A DNA stretch of 64,000 bases. It comes from Neodontobutis hainanensis (Eukaryota > Chordata > Actinopteri > Gobiiformes > Odontobutidae). Under the pieces are notes generated by a model. The model had not been told where the DNA came from. It made no database searches and saw nothing but the letters and a program-made list of their open reading frames with translations. The position numbers were made by a program, and so were the translations under genes. Positions 46,001 through 58,145 of this stretch are shown piece after piece. The stretch spans positions 3,303,501-3,367,500 of the forward strand of contig JALDNG010000022.1 of the NCBI GenBank assembly GCA_024349245.1, given 5' to 3'. Each line of letters opens with the position of its first letter. Within the stretch, counting starts at the first letter, position 1.

Positions 46001-49000
46001 TACATACAATAAAATAAAACACACTACTACTGAGAGTTCTTCTGTGGGCCCCTGCTGAAGCAACACTTGAGGTCATAGTGTCAAATGGTATTTTTGCCTA
46101 TTATTATGGAAACACGCCAGTACCGAGCCACACCGTACCGCTCCAGTGGAAGTGAGGCATTATGTTTACAAGGCCTAACTCTCACAGCATGACACAGCAG
46201 TTAAAGTTCTGCCCCATATGATACTTTTTTTAGATTTATTTACTGATAAACACATTTATTTACTGTAATGTTTTTTCCATGTCACATGTACGTTTACAGT
46301 ATAACACTATTGTATGGCATGTAGTTGTTTGTAATGGCAAGGTCAATGAGGTTTGTTGAATTTTTTTTTATGCATATTAACAGACAGTAATTTTTGATTC
46401 CACTAATTATAGTGCATCCCTTAGTGAAGAGCACAGGTCTCAAATCCTCAGCTGAACTGAGAGGGGTTATTAAGTCATTTCCAGTTTGACAGAGGCATGC
46501 TCATGTGATACTATGTTGAGCAATAGTTTGTAGCCCACGTCTCTGTTGTTCTGTAATGGGACTCAGTGGAACACATGGTGCTGCTCATTTAGGAATTTGT
46601 ACATAGGATTTTCCTTTGATTATTACATAAATTACATGATTCTTCTCAGCTGTCTTCTCTCCTTGTATATTTGACCAAATATAAGATGGTAGATAACTAA
46701 TGTGCAGCATCATTAGTCTAATCTTACTCATTAACAGTGATCTCATCCAGTCCTGCTGGAGAATAACCTCATCCTCTGTGGGACTGAAAATATCCCACAA
46801 GACAACAATAGTATCTGTAGTATCTTTGACAAAAGGCTAACTAAGAGAACCATTTTATGTTTTTGGAGTTAGATCCTGCTTCTGCACAGAGGGCCTGAAG
46901 AGACTTGAACAAATGTTTGGTGCTTCATGCTCAGATTCAGATAGTTTACTCAGACTCCCCACAGACACACCCAATCTCTAGCGGGGCCATGGAAACCATG
47001 TTGCCATGGCATTGCTTGAGTTATTCTTAAGGAAATTGCAAAAAGGGATATAATGCTGACTCATACAAGGCCTTCCCAGAGTTTAAACATGACTTTAGGT
47101 TTCAATACTGACTGAGCTTTTGGCTGTGCACACCCTGTGTAGCTCCTGAAGCCAGGTTATATAAGTGCCAAAAGGGAGGAGACTGCTGTGAGATAGTTGC
47201 AAGTTGACTTTACAAGTCACACAACACAATTTTCTTCACATCACAGTGTGTGTTACAAGAGCAGAGTATTTAAATCCAGTCTTTCCTTAGCTGTGCTTTG
47301 ACAGCTGTCCTGCAGTGTTGGTCCACAGCACATACAAAAGCATAGAGGTCAAAACACTCGCACAACCTGCCAGCCCCGCTTCTGCTCTCAGAAACACTAC
47401 TTTGTCTAGTTCTCCTTATCCACGTCATAGGCAAGTACTCTGTGTAAAATTTTCTTGTTTTAGAAACATTTCCTTGTGATATGCTTGAAGCATCCAGTCA
47501 CTGCTTGAAGCCATTCTTTCTTTTTTTAACCCAAGTAGACTTGTCTTAAACGTTCCCCTCATTATTCAAGTTCACATCCAGATACTTTATTTCTGCCAAA
47601 AATGTTCTAGCTTCACTTATTCTTTCCTATTAGAAACTGTCTTCAAGTTTTCATCTTTGTGGATAGCCAAGACCAGAAATTCTCAAATTCAGTTACAAAT
47701 GGTAGATAATCAAGTGCCATTGGTTATAGTAGTTTGAAACCAGTCTTTGCCTTTTTTCAGGACATGACAATATGGGAACAGTCTATTTCTGTTCAGTCCC
47801 TTTGCTATGGCTCCTTTTAGATAATCGTCTTTCAAGTGAAGTCAGTATTAGAGAGCCGTAATAGGCCTAAATGTTCTCTTTAAATCAATTGACACTTTAG
47901 ACTATGTCGAGAGAATAATAAACACGGTGAGCATCCCTCATTATTATACTGTTAGCCTTCTACAGTAGCTGATCTGTGTGCATGTCATCAGAGTGGACTT
48001 GATGGGTTTCCTGAATAATGCAGCAGGACGAGTGCAGATCACAAGGACAGGGAGAAAGTGGAAAGAAGAGTAAGCTGATCTTAAAAGGCACTTCCACCAG
48101 CTGTGTAAACACATCCAACCAGAGAGACAAAGAAACAAACGCACAAAGCATCAGAACTAACTCACTGTCCACAGTCTGGTCTCAGTGTTGAGTAAAACCC
48201 CGGCTGCTGCTGCAAGTCTCAGAGAGTTCACAGAGAACTGCATTGTGCTGTGTGCATGAGGATTGAATGGTCTGTTGTGTTGAGTGTTTCAGTTCATAAT
48301 GTTGAAGCGTTCCATCAGGCCTGCATCCGCCAAACGGGTTAATATACCCAAGCAGACGGGTAGCACAGTGCTACTCCTGCACTCAAGAGCCCAGCACACG
48401 TTGAGTTGAGTTGTATCCAGCGCTGGAATGAGTAACCCTGTTTGTGCTGCAGTAAATGTAGAAGTGTGCCAGTGCTTAGGTTGGTACTCGAGCTGCATGC
48501 ATATAAATATGACAGATGTACTAGGCTCTAGACCAGGGGTCTCAAACTTGCGGCCTGGGGGCCAACTGCGGCCCGCAAGACAATATTTTGTGGTCCGCAG
48601 GACGATATGAAAGATAATTGTTAGTGCCCTGCGAGTTTTATATGATTTATATGGTACGTTACCACGTTGTGTGTGGAAGGTTCCTTTTTGTGCAAGCTGG
48701 AACTGAACTAACCTACCTTCACAGTGGAGTATATGGCTCCTGGAGGTGAGCCATCAGCTGGGCTTGATGCAGGCAGAGAAACATTTAACTATGGAGAAGC
48801 CTGTGTAACATCACATAGCCGTCATAAAATTACTGCTTCTTACTGTGTTTGAAATGAGCATGTTTGACCTTGAGATGGACGAATTCAATGTTACTGGCTT
48901 TGGATTTGGCATCATGCGGATTGTATTTTGTTTTCCCATCATTTCAAATTAATTGATTTGTTTGAAAGTTGATGGCAATTTGATCGCCACTATCCATGCA

Positions 49001-52000
49001 GATTTGTTATTATGAATCTGCAAATTAACTCAAATGTTATGTTGACCATATCACCGAGGGGAGTGGACATCCAATGGGGCCACTCAGCCAGCTCATTCAT
49101 GTTCTTCAATATTCCATTCAGGATATTCAAGTTCAGGATAGCTCAGGTTTAGAAGAACCCATTGAAGTTAAAGAACTGCTAGTAATGACGTTTGAGAGGA
49201 TTTAACAAAGCTTTTTTTGTGGAATACATGATCCGGCCCAGCCTAATCCAGACTCTGCCTCCTGTGGCCCCCAAGTAATTTGAGTTGAGACCCCTGCTTT
49301 AGACTAATTTGAGCACTGGTTAAATAATATTTTTTCTACTCAAAGAAATTGCTCTGTTGTCATATTTGAGAATTTATATTGCGTAATGAGATTGCTTCAT
49401 ATGGGCTAATGAACTTCTATCTCTTGTTACTGCAGCCAATAAACGTAGAAGCTTCTATGGCAGCCCCTACATCCAGCAGATGGGTTATGGAAGTCCATAT
49501 AGCACAAATGCAGCTAACAGCCCTTACAGCAGTGGCTTTAACTCACCCTCCTCCACGCCTAGTAGAGTGCCAATCGTCAGACAGCAGCTCATGCCCATAA
49601 ACGCAGGTACCACTGCCTTAATGCACTTCCAGGAAATCCCAGACACTTTTTACTTAATGTTGCTCAATATTTGTCAGTGAAGTGCTATCATTTTTCTAGT
49701 TCAACAGAGAAATTCTGCTGCAGAAAGGAATCCTCCTGCGGTGAGTCCCCAGTCGTCAGTGGACAGTGAGCTGAGCACGTCAGAAATGGACGAAGACTCT
49801 GTGGGCTCTTCAACAACATACAAACTTAATGATGTCACAGATGTTCAAATACTGGCAAGAATGCAAGAAGAGAGTAAGTGTCCTCTGCAGTGTGCTTTTA
49901 TTCTACTGTGAGGCATATGTAACAAGTGTTTGTGTTGTCAGGTCTAAGGCAGGATTACGCCGCCACAGCCTCGAGGCGGAGCTCTGGTTCATCCTGTCAT
50001 TCTTTACGGCGCAGCACCTTCAGTGACCAGGAGTTAGATGCACACAGTCTGGAGGACGACGAGGAGGCGGTGCTCCCGGCCTTCCACATGACCTCCAACC
50101 GCTTCAGTCCATCGCCTCGTCACTCTCCTCGCGCCTCCCCCAGAAACTCTCCCCGTTCGCGCTCCCCAGCCCGCTCCATTGACTACAGCCACAATCGAGG
50201 CTCTCCTCAGCCCATAATCAGCCGCTTACAGCAGCCTCGCCACTCACTGCAGGGCCACGGCCAAGACATGCAGACCAACGTGGTCAAGAACGAAGGTAAG
50301 AACTCAAATTGAGTGCAGGCACCGGCCTGAGATTTGAGCTTGTGCTTGAATTTTGTCTTTATCTTCGTTGTTGTAGAAAAGCTGCGTCGTAGTCTTCCTA
50401 ACCTCACACGACCCTCGGTGGCAGCAGCCCAGAGTCCAGAGCCGGTCAAGAACAGTCGGAGCTGTGAATCCAACCTACAGTTGCCAAATGGCTCTCCTCG
50501 GCACCAGAGTCAGTCTGCCAGTGAGTACAATAAAATACCAGACCTACACAATTTCATTATTGAATTTACTGCATGAACTGAACATTTGTTTTTCTCTTCA
50601 GGTCTCTTTAACATTAATCTCTTACTCAACACTATTTCACTTCAGCCTTGCTGCTGTAAAAGGGTTGTGTGCTTTGTAGAGCCATGCCTTTGGAGAAGGA
50701 GAATCCTTTTGTCTTTGATCATTTTCACTTGTAATATCTTTCTCTCACACATCCTTCCCTTTATCACCGTGGCACTACTTTTACTTCAAAGAAACTTGAG
50801 CACCGCACTAGGCTTTAGGGTCTTAGTGGCATGAACATTGTTTCTATTGTGATTGAAAAGAGCTTTAGGTTCATTTAAGAGCTTATGTCTCATCCTCTCA
50901 GTTGAGCCTCTCGGTTTGATGTAATCCTGTAATGTGAGATAAAGGTAATGATGTCCCTACTACAGGAGTAGTTATTCCTTCCTCTCACTAGTGACAGGGG
51001 TCAAAGGGCAGATTTCAGTTTGTTAAACATCTATTGACTAGCTTTATTCGCGCTCAACCTGCTCTTTCAAGGTGAACTGTGTACATGGTCTGGACTTGTT
51101 AACACTTCACTTAGTGATCACTTAGTGTTACTGTGCCTTTGGCTGTACTAAGCATGCTGGTAATTCTGATGGCTGTATCTTGGACTGACCACGCTGCACA
51201 GTTAAGCATGTGACTAAAACAAATCTCTGTGCCTGTTATTGGCTGGTGTCATGAGTCTGCTGCTCTTTGAATGAAGCTGCTTTTTATAGTTTGGTTCTAG
51301 AGCCCTCTAGTGGCCTCTGATTTAGAGCCACTGCATTAATATTTAATTTATTGTCCCTTTTGTTAGTGGTCTAAGAATAAGCTCTATTTAAATCTGAGTC
51401 TGGTACATAAATGTCCCTGTTTTCCAGCAGCATCCCCACACTCAAGTCACCAGATCCCTTCCTGCTCTTCCCCGAAACCCAAACAGCATCTCCAAAGCCC
51501 AACTGCCCTGAGAGGTAACGGTTCTGTCCTCAACAAAAGTGAGAGGCAGAGAAGTTGATCTACTGCTCAGAGATTTTATTATATGTAAGCTATAGTTTTA
51601 TATTTGCAGGACAGAAAACTACACTTTGGACATTTATTTTCAGTTTTTTTTTATTTGGTCAGTCACCACTAACAAAGTTTCTTAAAAGGTTTACTTGGCA
51701 GGCGTACTATCTGGTTAACTATAATAGTACAACTATCTTCAGATCTGTCAAGTTTAAAGACTGAGGTATGTTGGGGTGCCTCGAAGGGTCTTCTGGTTGA
51801 GCAAGTACCACATGTGTATGCATCGCACCAACACAATGCTAGACAGTTTTCTAGGTACAATTCAGCTCCATTTCTTTGTGTTTAAGAAATTTGAAAAGAG
51901 TACTTGCATAGCCTAGGGCATTGCTGTGATGGTCATAACTAAACTTCTGGTCACAACACTGAATTCCATTCTGGTCACACTCCTGGCTCTTGAATTAAGG

Positions 52001-52745
52001 CCTGTCTCTGTTGTCTCCGTTGTCTCTGAGCAGTCCCACTCTCCTGTTGCTTTGGAGAAGAAGGTGATTTCAGTGAGTATTCACTGAGGGTTTACACCTT
52101 TTAAACATTGTGGCTGTGCTGATCTCATGCTTTCAGATGTGGCCTTGCTATCCATCAGTAAATTAACTGTGTCAGTGCATCCCCTCATCTCAATACATGT
52201 ATGTAGTTGTAATTCAGACTTCATTTGTGAACCTGTCATGTATGTAGTAACTGGAAAAAACACATAACGTATTGTATTTACCTTAAATCATTGTGACCTG
52301 GTTCATGACTATTTTGTTAAATGTAGTAGAGATGATGTTGGAGGTAAAAATAGTGTCTAAATATAAATATTTGACTTGTGCTTTTTTTCTCCACAGTCCC
52401 TTCTCCTAGTAAGCTGCGAACTCCTGCTACCCCATCCCCACTTACCCTGAGGCAACCCGTAAAGGCTACATCCACGCCCAATTCTGCCACGTCAACCCCC
52501 ACACGTTCACTGGCCCCTCCGCGCAGTGGACTGCCTCGTCCCAGCGCTCCTGCAGGAGGGGGCATCCCTGTTCCCAGGAGCAAACTGGTACAGCCTGTGC
52601 GCAGGTGTGTTTCCCGCTCACAGCTGCATCTGCTCACTGACACCACTCACTTAAGAACTATAATTTTTGTGTCCTGCACAGGTCTCTCCCTGCCCCTCGG
52701 ACCTACAGTGGAACGGCTGAGAACTGGAGAGAGGGTTGTTACTGA
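43020..52745 (+). CDS. slain2: SLAIN motif-containing protein 2
   Basis: SLAIN2 binds EB proteins and CKAP5/ch-TOG at growing microtubule plus ends and promotes polymerisation. Exons: 43020-43483, 45712-45854, 49436-49606, 49700-49873, 49942-50295, 50377-50520, 52397-52604, 52682-52745. The total is 1722 nt, 573 aa (human about 581). The N-terminal coiled coil is ADLEVRKLQDLVKKLEQQ. The family core is VVWCRQALDNPSPE with ARRSLIHRLDLSMS, then SPYSSGFNSPSS-type and YKLNDVTDVQILARMQEE. A Ser/Pro/Arg repeat (SPRHSPRASPRNSPRSRSP) follows, and then the conserved C-terminus SGLPRPSAPAGGGIPVPRSK ending in GCY. A Gly/Ala-rich segment after the coiled coil differs from mammals. All junctions are GT-AG. 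Introns 1 and 2 are long. Confidence 0.96.
43484..45711 (+). other. slain2 intron 1
   Basis: 2.2 kb of intron between phase-2 splice sites (TG|gtgagt and gcag|GTTAT). I see no other gene or named repeat in it. Confidence 0.7.
45855..49435 (+). other. slain2 intron 2, hosting a hAT element
   Basis: 3.6 kb. Apart from the 763-bp hAT-type element at 48534-49296, nothing is recognised. Short open frames here lack splice context and family resemblance. Confidence 0.7.
48534..49296 (+). mobile_element. Non-autonomous hAT (Charlie-like) element
   Basis: Terminal inverted repeats match over 12 bp (CAGGGGTCTCAA at both ends). The subterminal wording (gcggcctgggggcc; right-end gatccggcccagcc and ctgtggcccccaag) is typical of hAT-Charlie families. 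The 8-bp target duplications are ctctagac (48526-48533) and ctttagac (49297-49304), one mismatch. No intact transposase frame. It lies inside slain2 intron 2. Confidence 0.88.
51428..51514 (+). CDS. slain2: Predicted slain2 cassette exon
   Basis: An 87-nt segment is bounded by ttttccag and AGAG|gtaacg. It is open in the slain2 phase and divisible by three. Its inclusion after the exon ending at 50520 adds 29 residues rich in Ser/Pro/His (TASPHSSHQIPSCSSPKPK at the start) and keeps the frame into the exon at 52397. Skipping gives the mammal-like SAIPSPSK junction. It would make a 602-aa isoform. It could also be a chance open stretch; RNA evidence is needed to decide. Confidence 0.5.
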
Positions 52746-54150
52746 GGCAGTCCAGCAGAGGGCCACCCCACACAAAACTTTCAACATCACAACATGGCAC
52801 TTTATCTTCCTCAGCAATTTTTACATTGAAAAGAGAGAACAGTGACCCAAAAAGCAACAGCTGTACACAAAGGAAGAAGACAGGGGGGACGTAGATGTGC
52901 TCTGAGCGAGCTGGCTCTGGAGGGCTCAGCATGTGGTGCAGACAGGCCCGAAAAGCAAAAGAAACCAGCTGCACCAACACACTGCGCATCATCTACCGTG
53001 GTTTGACGCACGTTGTCCTCACACTTATCACTTGCAGTTATTCCGCCTCCCTCAGGTTGAAATGTCCCATGCATTTCTCTCTAATGTTCTGTGTTTAACA
53101 GATGTTGGTAAACAATCTCTATGATGATGCTGTGCAGGTGACGTGTCTCGTAATGTTAGAGAATTGTTGGTGTCAGTAATAGCACCTCTGTGTGGCTATG
53201 ACATGAGTCATTCTTGTGAAATCAGCCTGATTGTATGCACAATAGTTTGGGGAAATTATTTATTCAAATTATTTAAGACGTTTGTGTCCAAACATTCATA
53301 TCAGTATTTGTTTGAATATTTTAGTTGCTCAAAGTGTACATTTTGAACCTCAGCTAATTCTCCAAAGCCTTTTTGTTTTACGTGTAGGGTTTGGGATGAA
53401 ACTCTGATGTATAACACCTCAGACTGGGATTCATCTTATACCACAGTTTGCCAAAATGCCAGCCCCCACATTTAAGAGTTTAATCTATGTGACAGTATTT
53501 ATGTCACAACAAAGTAACCAAAACATAGAAAGACACTTAGATCAAACCTGTTCAAGTAATAAAAACCTTTTAATGGGTTTTTATTCCTGACAAATCATGT
53601 TCACATCATTAGACAAAAAGAAGAAAATACTTTGGCTGGCTTTTACCTCTTGTGCCATGACTTCAAAGGTGTGCCAGTGTTAGGGAAGGTGCTGTGGTCA
53701 TTACAGTGGTGGGTGTGAAACTAGTGCCTATAATTTAATGAGTTATACTTGTTTAACATGTTTATTTTTCTTTAATTTGTGTCTTTTGATTTCAGTATTT
53801 TTCATCTGCTTGAGTGATTTGCTTGCTTGATGTAAAAAAAAAAAAAAAACTATCAATACATTTATAATTGCTTTAAAAACATATGCGCCTTCATATTTAT
53901 GACTACAGTACTTACACATTCAGTAAATTAATCTATTTATTAAAAAGAGAGGTGCCTCTGTTAATGCTCCACTTTAGTGGGAAGCTGAAAAGGAATGTTG
54001 CAAAAAGACCTACCACACCTTTTGTGTGAGCATTTTTGTTATTGAACTTTTTTTTATACCCACAAACATAAAATTCAGTTTACCCATGTAAAGTCACATT
54101 TCGAATAAAAGCAAAAAATGTCATCCCTCTGTGCTTGTCTATAATTACTA
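52746..54150 (+). other. slain2 3' UTR and downstream spacer
   Basis: No further coding. Possible poly(A) signals are AATAAA-type words near 53558 and 54105. A poly-A-like run lies at about 53834-53850. Confidence 0.45.
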
Positions 54151-55190
54151 CTGCTCATGACACCACAGTTATTACTGCAGGATAACACGGAAACACCACA
54201 CACAAACAAATATATATATATATTTTTAATTCAGTCCTTTATCTGGGCCAAGTGCCAGTGGTTTTATATTAGTGTGTAGCTGCAGGACGAGATGGGGGAC
54301 AAATTGCATCTCCAGGAAGGGGAGGACACTGATGACGTCTTTAGTGTAGGTCTGACGCAAACTGTCCGTCCCCCTTCAGCCACATGGAGGCAGAGACATT
54401 TCTGGTCAGTGCGGCGTCAGCGGTGCATAGAACTTACTGCAATCAACTTATTTACCGTTCCGTGAACGCACTGTCCCATTACTACACAGACAACTGCTTA
54501 TGTAATCATAGAACCACTTTATATAGACCAAATTGTAAAAACACCAAGTTACAAATGGTATTCAAAATTAAAATGAATAAAAACATGAATAAAACAATTA
54601 TGACGTGTTAATCAATAATAATAATAATAATACTGGCTGCTGTCATTGGAAACACATCAAAGGTTTATTGTGGATGAAACCGTCCAACAAGGACGTAAAA
54701 GACATAAAAGAGACTTTGCCTGTGTTATAGTCCATTAAATGGGCTAAAAGAGTTTTGTGCCTAAAGGTTTACTTAACCTATCTCATACAGACACGTGCAG
54801 ATATTGTTACATACAGGCAACAGCAGACTTGCGGCCTACTTTTTGTCAGAGTTTGAATTAAAGAAGTGACATGAAGCACTCATGAGTAGCTCCTCGTAAA
54901 GCGATGACGACCCGTGCGTAATGCGCATACATCTGGAACAAACAGCACCGGAGACAAAAGCAGCACACAAAGCTTTTTACAGCGCGCTGCTCGAAAATAA
55001 AGATAAGCATTGTTAGTGAAGCTTGACAATCAGCTGGCTCTACTGCATCTTTTCTTGTGTCCAGTTCACGTCGTAGTTTTACAAGTGTCTGTTTTTACCG
55101 AGACTCATTTTCAAATGGCAGCTTGTCTATACACTTGATAAGATTGATAATTGGGAGCACTTCCCCTCAGAGGGGGGCGGAGACACCTTG
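54151..55190. other. Intergenic region between slain2 and slc10a4
   Basis: Holds a short (TA)n near 54210-54222 and an (AAT/ATA)n run near 54615-54632. Composition becomes more GC-rich after 55050. No gene is seen. Confidence 0.5.
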
Positions 55191-55198
55191 AGGGTCAG

Positions 55199-55206
55199 TA
55201 TAAAAG
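55199..55206 (+). promoter_or_regulatory. TATA box upstream of slc10a4
   Basis: TATAAAAG lies 275 bp before the slc10a4 start codon, preceded by a G-rich gggggcgg (GC-box-like) near 55172-55180. The spacing suggests a 5' UTR of about 245 nt. Confidence 0.55.
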
Positions 55207-55480
55207 GCTGGTCGCTACTGACTGGCCCATCCTCGGGCTCGAGCTGAAGACCGTGTGCACAACCCTCCAGCTATGCGCGCGCGCATGGGAGCCAATCTGT
55301 TTCACCAGTGACCAATGACTGTCCAGTGACTCACCGGGGGCTTTAAACTCAGTGATGGCTCCGTTGCGTCCCACGCGCACAGGATATACAGCAGCAGCTC
55401 ATTAGGGACCGCGCACCACTAGGGGAGTCATTTTACGCACGAGCGCCTCCAGAGCAGTAGACAGTGGCTCCTGTTGCGCC

Positions 55481-57375
55481 ATGGACAACTCCATCCAAAC
55501 GGGGACCGCCACATTCATAGACTTGTTCATGACGCACGCTCTGGGGCGCACCGTGGCACCGGAGCAGGTGTCTACGGCGGGACCACAAGTGGTCCTCGAC
55601 GCTGTGTTCGCGGAAGGGAACTCCTTCAGGAGCGGCGCTGAGGCGGACCTGATGGCCGCGCTTCCGTCGCTCAGCCCTCACGGGATTCCCGCCTTTTGGG
55701 ACTCACCGTTGAGCCACGGGATCAACGTGTTCGTGGGACTAGTGCTGTGCTTTACGATGTTGGGGCTGGGCTGCACAGTGGACGTAGCACAGCTCGGGGA
55801 GCACGTGCGCAGACCCATCGGGGTGCTGCTGGCGGTCGTGTGCCAGTTTGTCATTATGCCGCTCGTGGCCTTTCTGCTCGCACTGGCCTTCTCCTTGGAC
55901 GACGTGGCGGCGATGGCGGTGCTACTGTGCGGCTGCTGTCCCGGGGGCAACCTGTCCAACATCATGTCTCTGCTCGTGCACGGCGAGATGAACCTCAGGT
56001 AATACTTTTATTATGATTGTACCGTGAGTAGTTCACCTGACCACTCTCTTGTCTCTACAGCATCATCATGACCATCTCGTCCACGCTGTTGGCGCTCGTG
56101 CTCATGCCTCTGTGTCTGTGGATCTACAGCCGCGCGTGGATCAACACCCCAGTCGTGGACCTCATGCCTTTTGGGGCAATTATCTTGACGCTATGTAGCA
56201 CCCTCATCCCAATTGGGTTAGGTGTTGTGCTGAGGTATCGGCACACACGCATAGCCGACATCGTGCTCAAGGTAAACCTCAGAACAACCTATCTGCACAA
56301 CAGTAAAGTTAATTAACCACAGTGAGCACACGGTCTGGTTTAGACCAGGTGTATCTGCTTAAAGGCCAAGCTTAAGAGCAAAAGCGCAATGCGTAATTCT
56401 GTGCCATTTGTGAGTGACATCAGTGGCACTGCTCCTCCCTCCATCACTCCCGGAGGAGTCAGGGCCACTTCCCTCCCAGAGGACAGTGATCAGCAGCAGT
56501 GATGCACTTAAGACATTTCAATCCAAAAACAATCTTATTATTCAGTTAATTTTAGACCAACTTGATTTACATGTAACAGTGATCCACTCAAACCCAACAA
56601 GATCAAAACCTCTCAGACTTCACTGCTCAGTCTAAGTTGCACACAAACAGTAACAGTAGTCCTACACATGAACTTAAGAATATAGTGCAGCAGGTCTGAC
56701 CCCACCTGTTCACTCATTCAATATGATCAAATCCTAAGATATCTTCTACATAAACGTATCACTGTTGGTGCTTTTATCTCCTTTCAGTTGCACCTCTCAC
56801 GAGGCCCATCAGAAGAAAACAGTGGGTAAATTATGTCCCTGTGTTTCTAGGCATCCCTGTGGTCCCTGCTGGTGACCCTGGTTCTGCTCTTTATCCTCAC
56901 GGGGGCCATGCTGGGCCCGGAGCTGCTGTCCACCATCCCCCCGTCTGTGTATGTGGTGGCCATCCTGATGCCGGCGTGTGGGTACGCTGCTGGTTATGGC
57001 CTGGCCGTTCTGTTTAACCTACCTCCCAACAGCTGCCGTGCCGTCTCCCTGGAGACGGGCTGCCAGAACGTGCAGCTGTGCACTGCCATCCTGAAGCTGG
57101 CCTTCCCCCCACAGCTCATGGGGGGCATGTATATGTTCCCGCTGTTGTATGCGCTCTTCCAGGCAGCAGAGGCCGGGGTGTTCATCCTGGGCTACAGGTT
57201 TTACAGGAAGGACATCCTGCACAAACCAGATCCCATGAAGGACAGTGAGGACACAAACATAACTTACCAGAGGTTTCAGGATGAGGACTTTGACTCATCT
57301 TATGGCGCTGTGACAGTGAGTGACCCAAACACCATCACACTGGACCCCTGTCCTCCGGATCCAACCCCCGTTTAA
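55481..57375 (+). CDS. slc10a4: Solute carrier family 10 member 4
   Basis: A sodium/bile-acid-cotransporter-family membrane protein found on synaptic vesicles of cholinergic and monoaminergic neurons in mammals; its substrate is not firmly settled. Exons: 55481-55998, 56061-56271, 56851-57375. Total 1254 nt, 417 aa (human 437). An N-terminal hydrophilic stretch of about 80 residues precedes the first membrane helix (INVFVGLVLCFTMLGLGC). Family motifs are AVLLCGCCPGGNLSNIMSLL, IIMTISSTLLALVLMPLCLW, ETGCQNVQLCTAILKLAFPP and MYMFPLLYALFQAAEAG. The cytosolic tail contains DSSYGAVTV. Both introns are GT-AG (CTCAG|gtaata; CTCAAG|gtaaac). The start ATG is the first in the frame. Intact. Confidence 0.96.
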
Positions 57376-58145
57376 TGTGGCCCCCCACAAACACGGAGGA
57401 GCCTGAAGGACAATTAACTATCATTCAGAAAGAAAGATATGCAGGGCTACCCAGAATGTTCCTATCAGCATGCAAATAAAGGTGCTTCATGTCACAAGCT
57501 CCATTGAGTCATAACATCTTCACTGTACACATCTTATATACGACTGCTGCTAACTACATATGGGCCTGTTTATGTATCTATGTCTTTGTAACTGGGTGCA
57601 ATAAGAGTTTCATCCCACCAAATGGAGAACAATTTGCTTAGAGACACATTCCGCCAATGCATAATTTGTTTCATTAACTTTTAGCAAATGTCAAAACATT
57701 GTTTTAAAGCTCCAAAACCACAATGTTAAAATGTCTTATTAAGACTACTGTTAAAAAGAAATGAGTTTATTTATCTTCAGGTTCAGTGTTTGAACCACGA
57801 CTTCAAGTAGATGGTCTTTTTTCTGCATAAATGGACCTATCTCGCATAAGCTCATCTCAGTCTCGCCCAAAGCTTGATTTACACTATGTATTAAACTAAC
57901 ATATCAGGATTATTCCCAAACAGGCAGTGCCAATCCACTGTATGTGCTAAACTAGAGTATAATCTACAAATTAATATGTGGAATTATATAATATAAAATA
58001 AATGTGTGAAAACGACACTCGTCCATTTTTATCGTGCATCTGCTGATAATGGCGGGAGTCACACCTGGACACACTTAGCGCTAATGCCGCGCTAGCATGA
58101 CTCATTTAAACAGCTACACCTGCCAGTTCTGGTTGGTTGAACAAA
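57376..58145 (+). other. slc10a4 3' UTR and zar1 upstream region
   Basis: A poly(A) signal AATAAA occurs near 57475, about 100 bp after the slc10a4 stop. The remaining 0.65 kb to the zar1 start contains a short GC-rich segment (agcgctaatgccgcgctagc, near 58077-58096). No TATA box is obvious. Confidence 0.5.
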
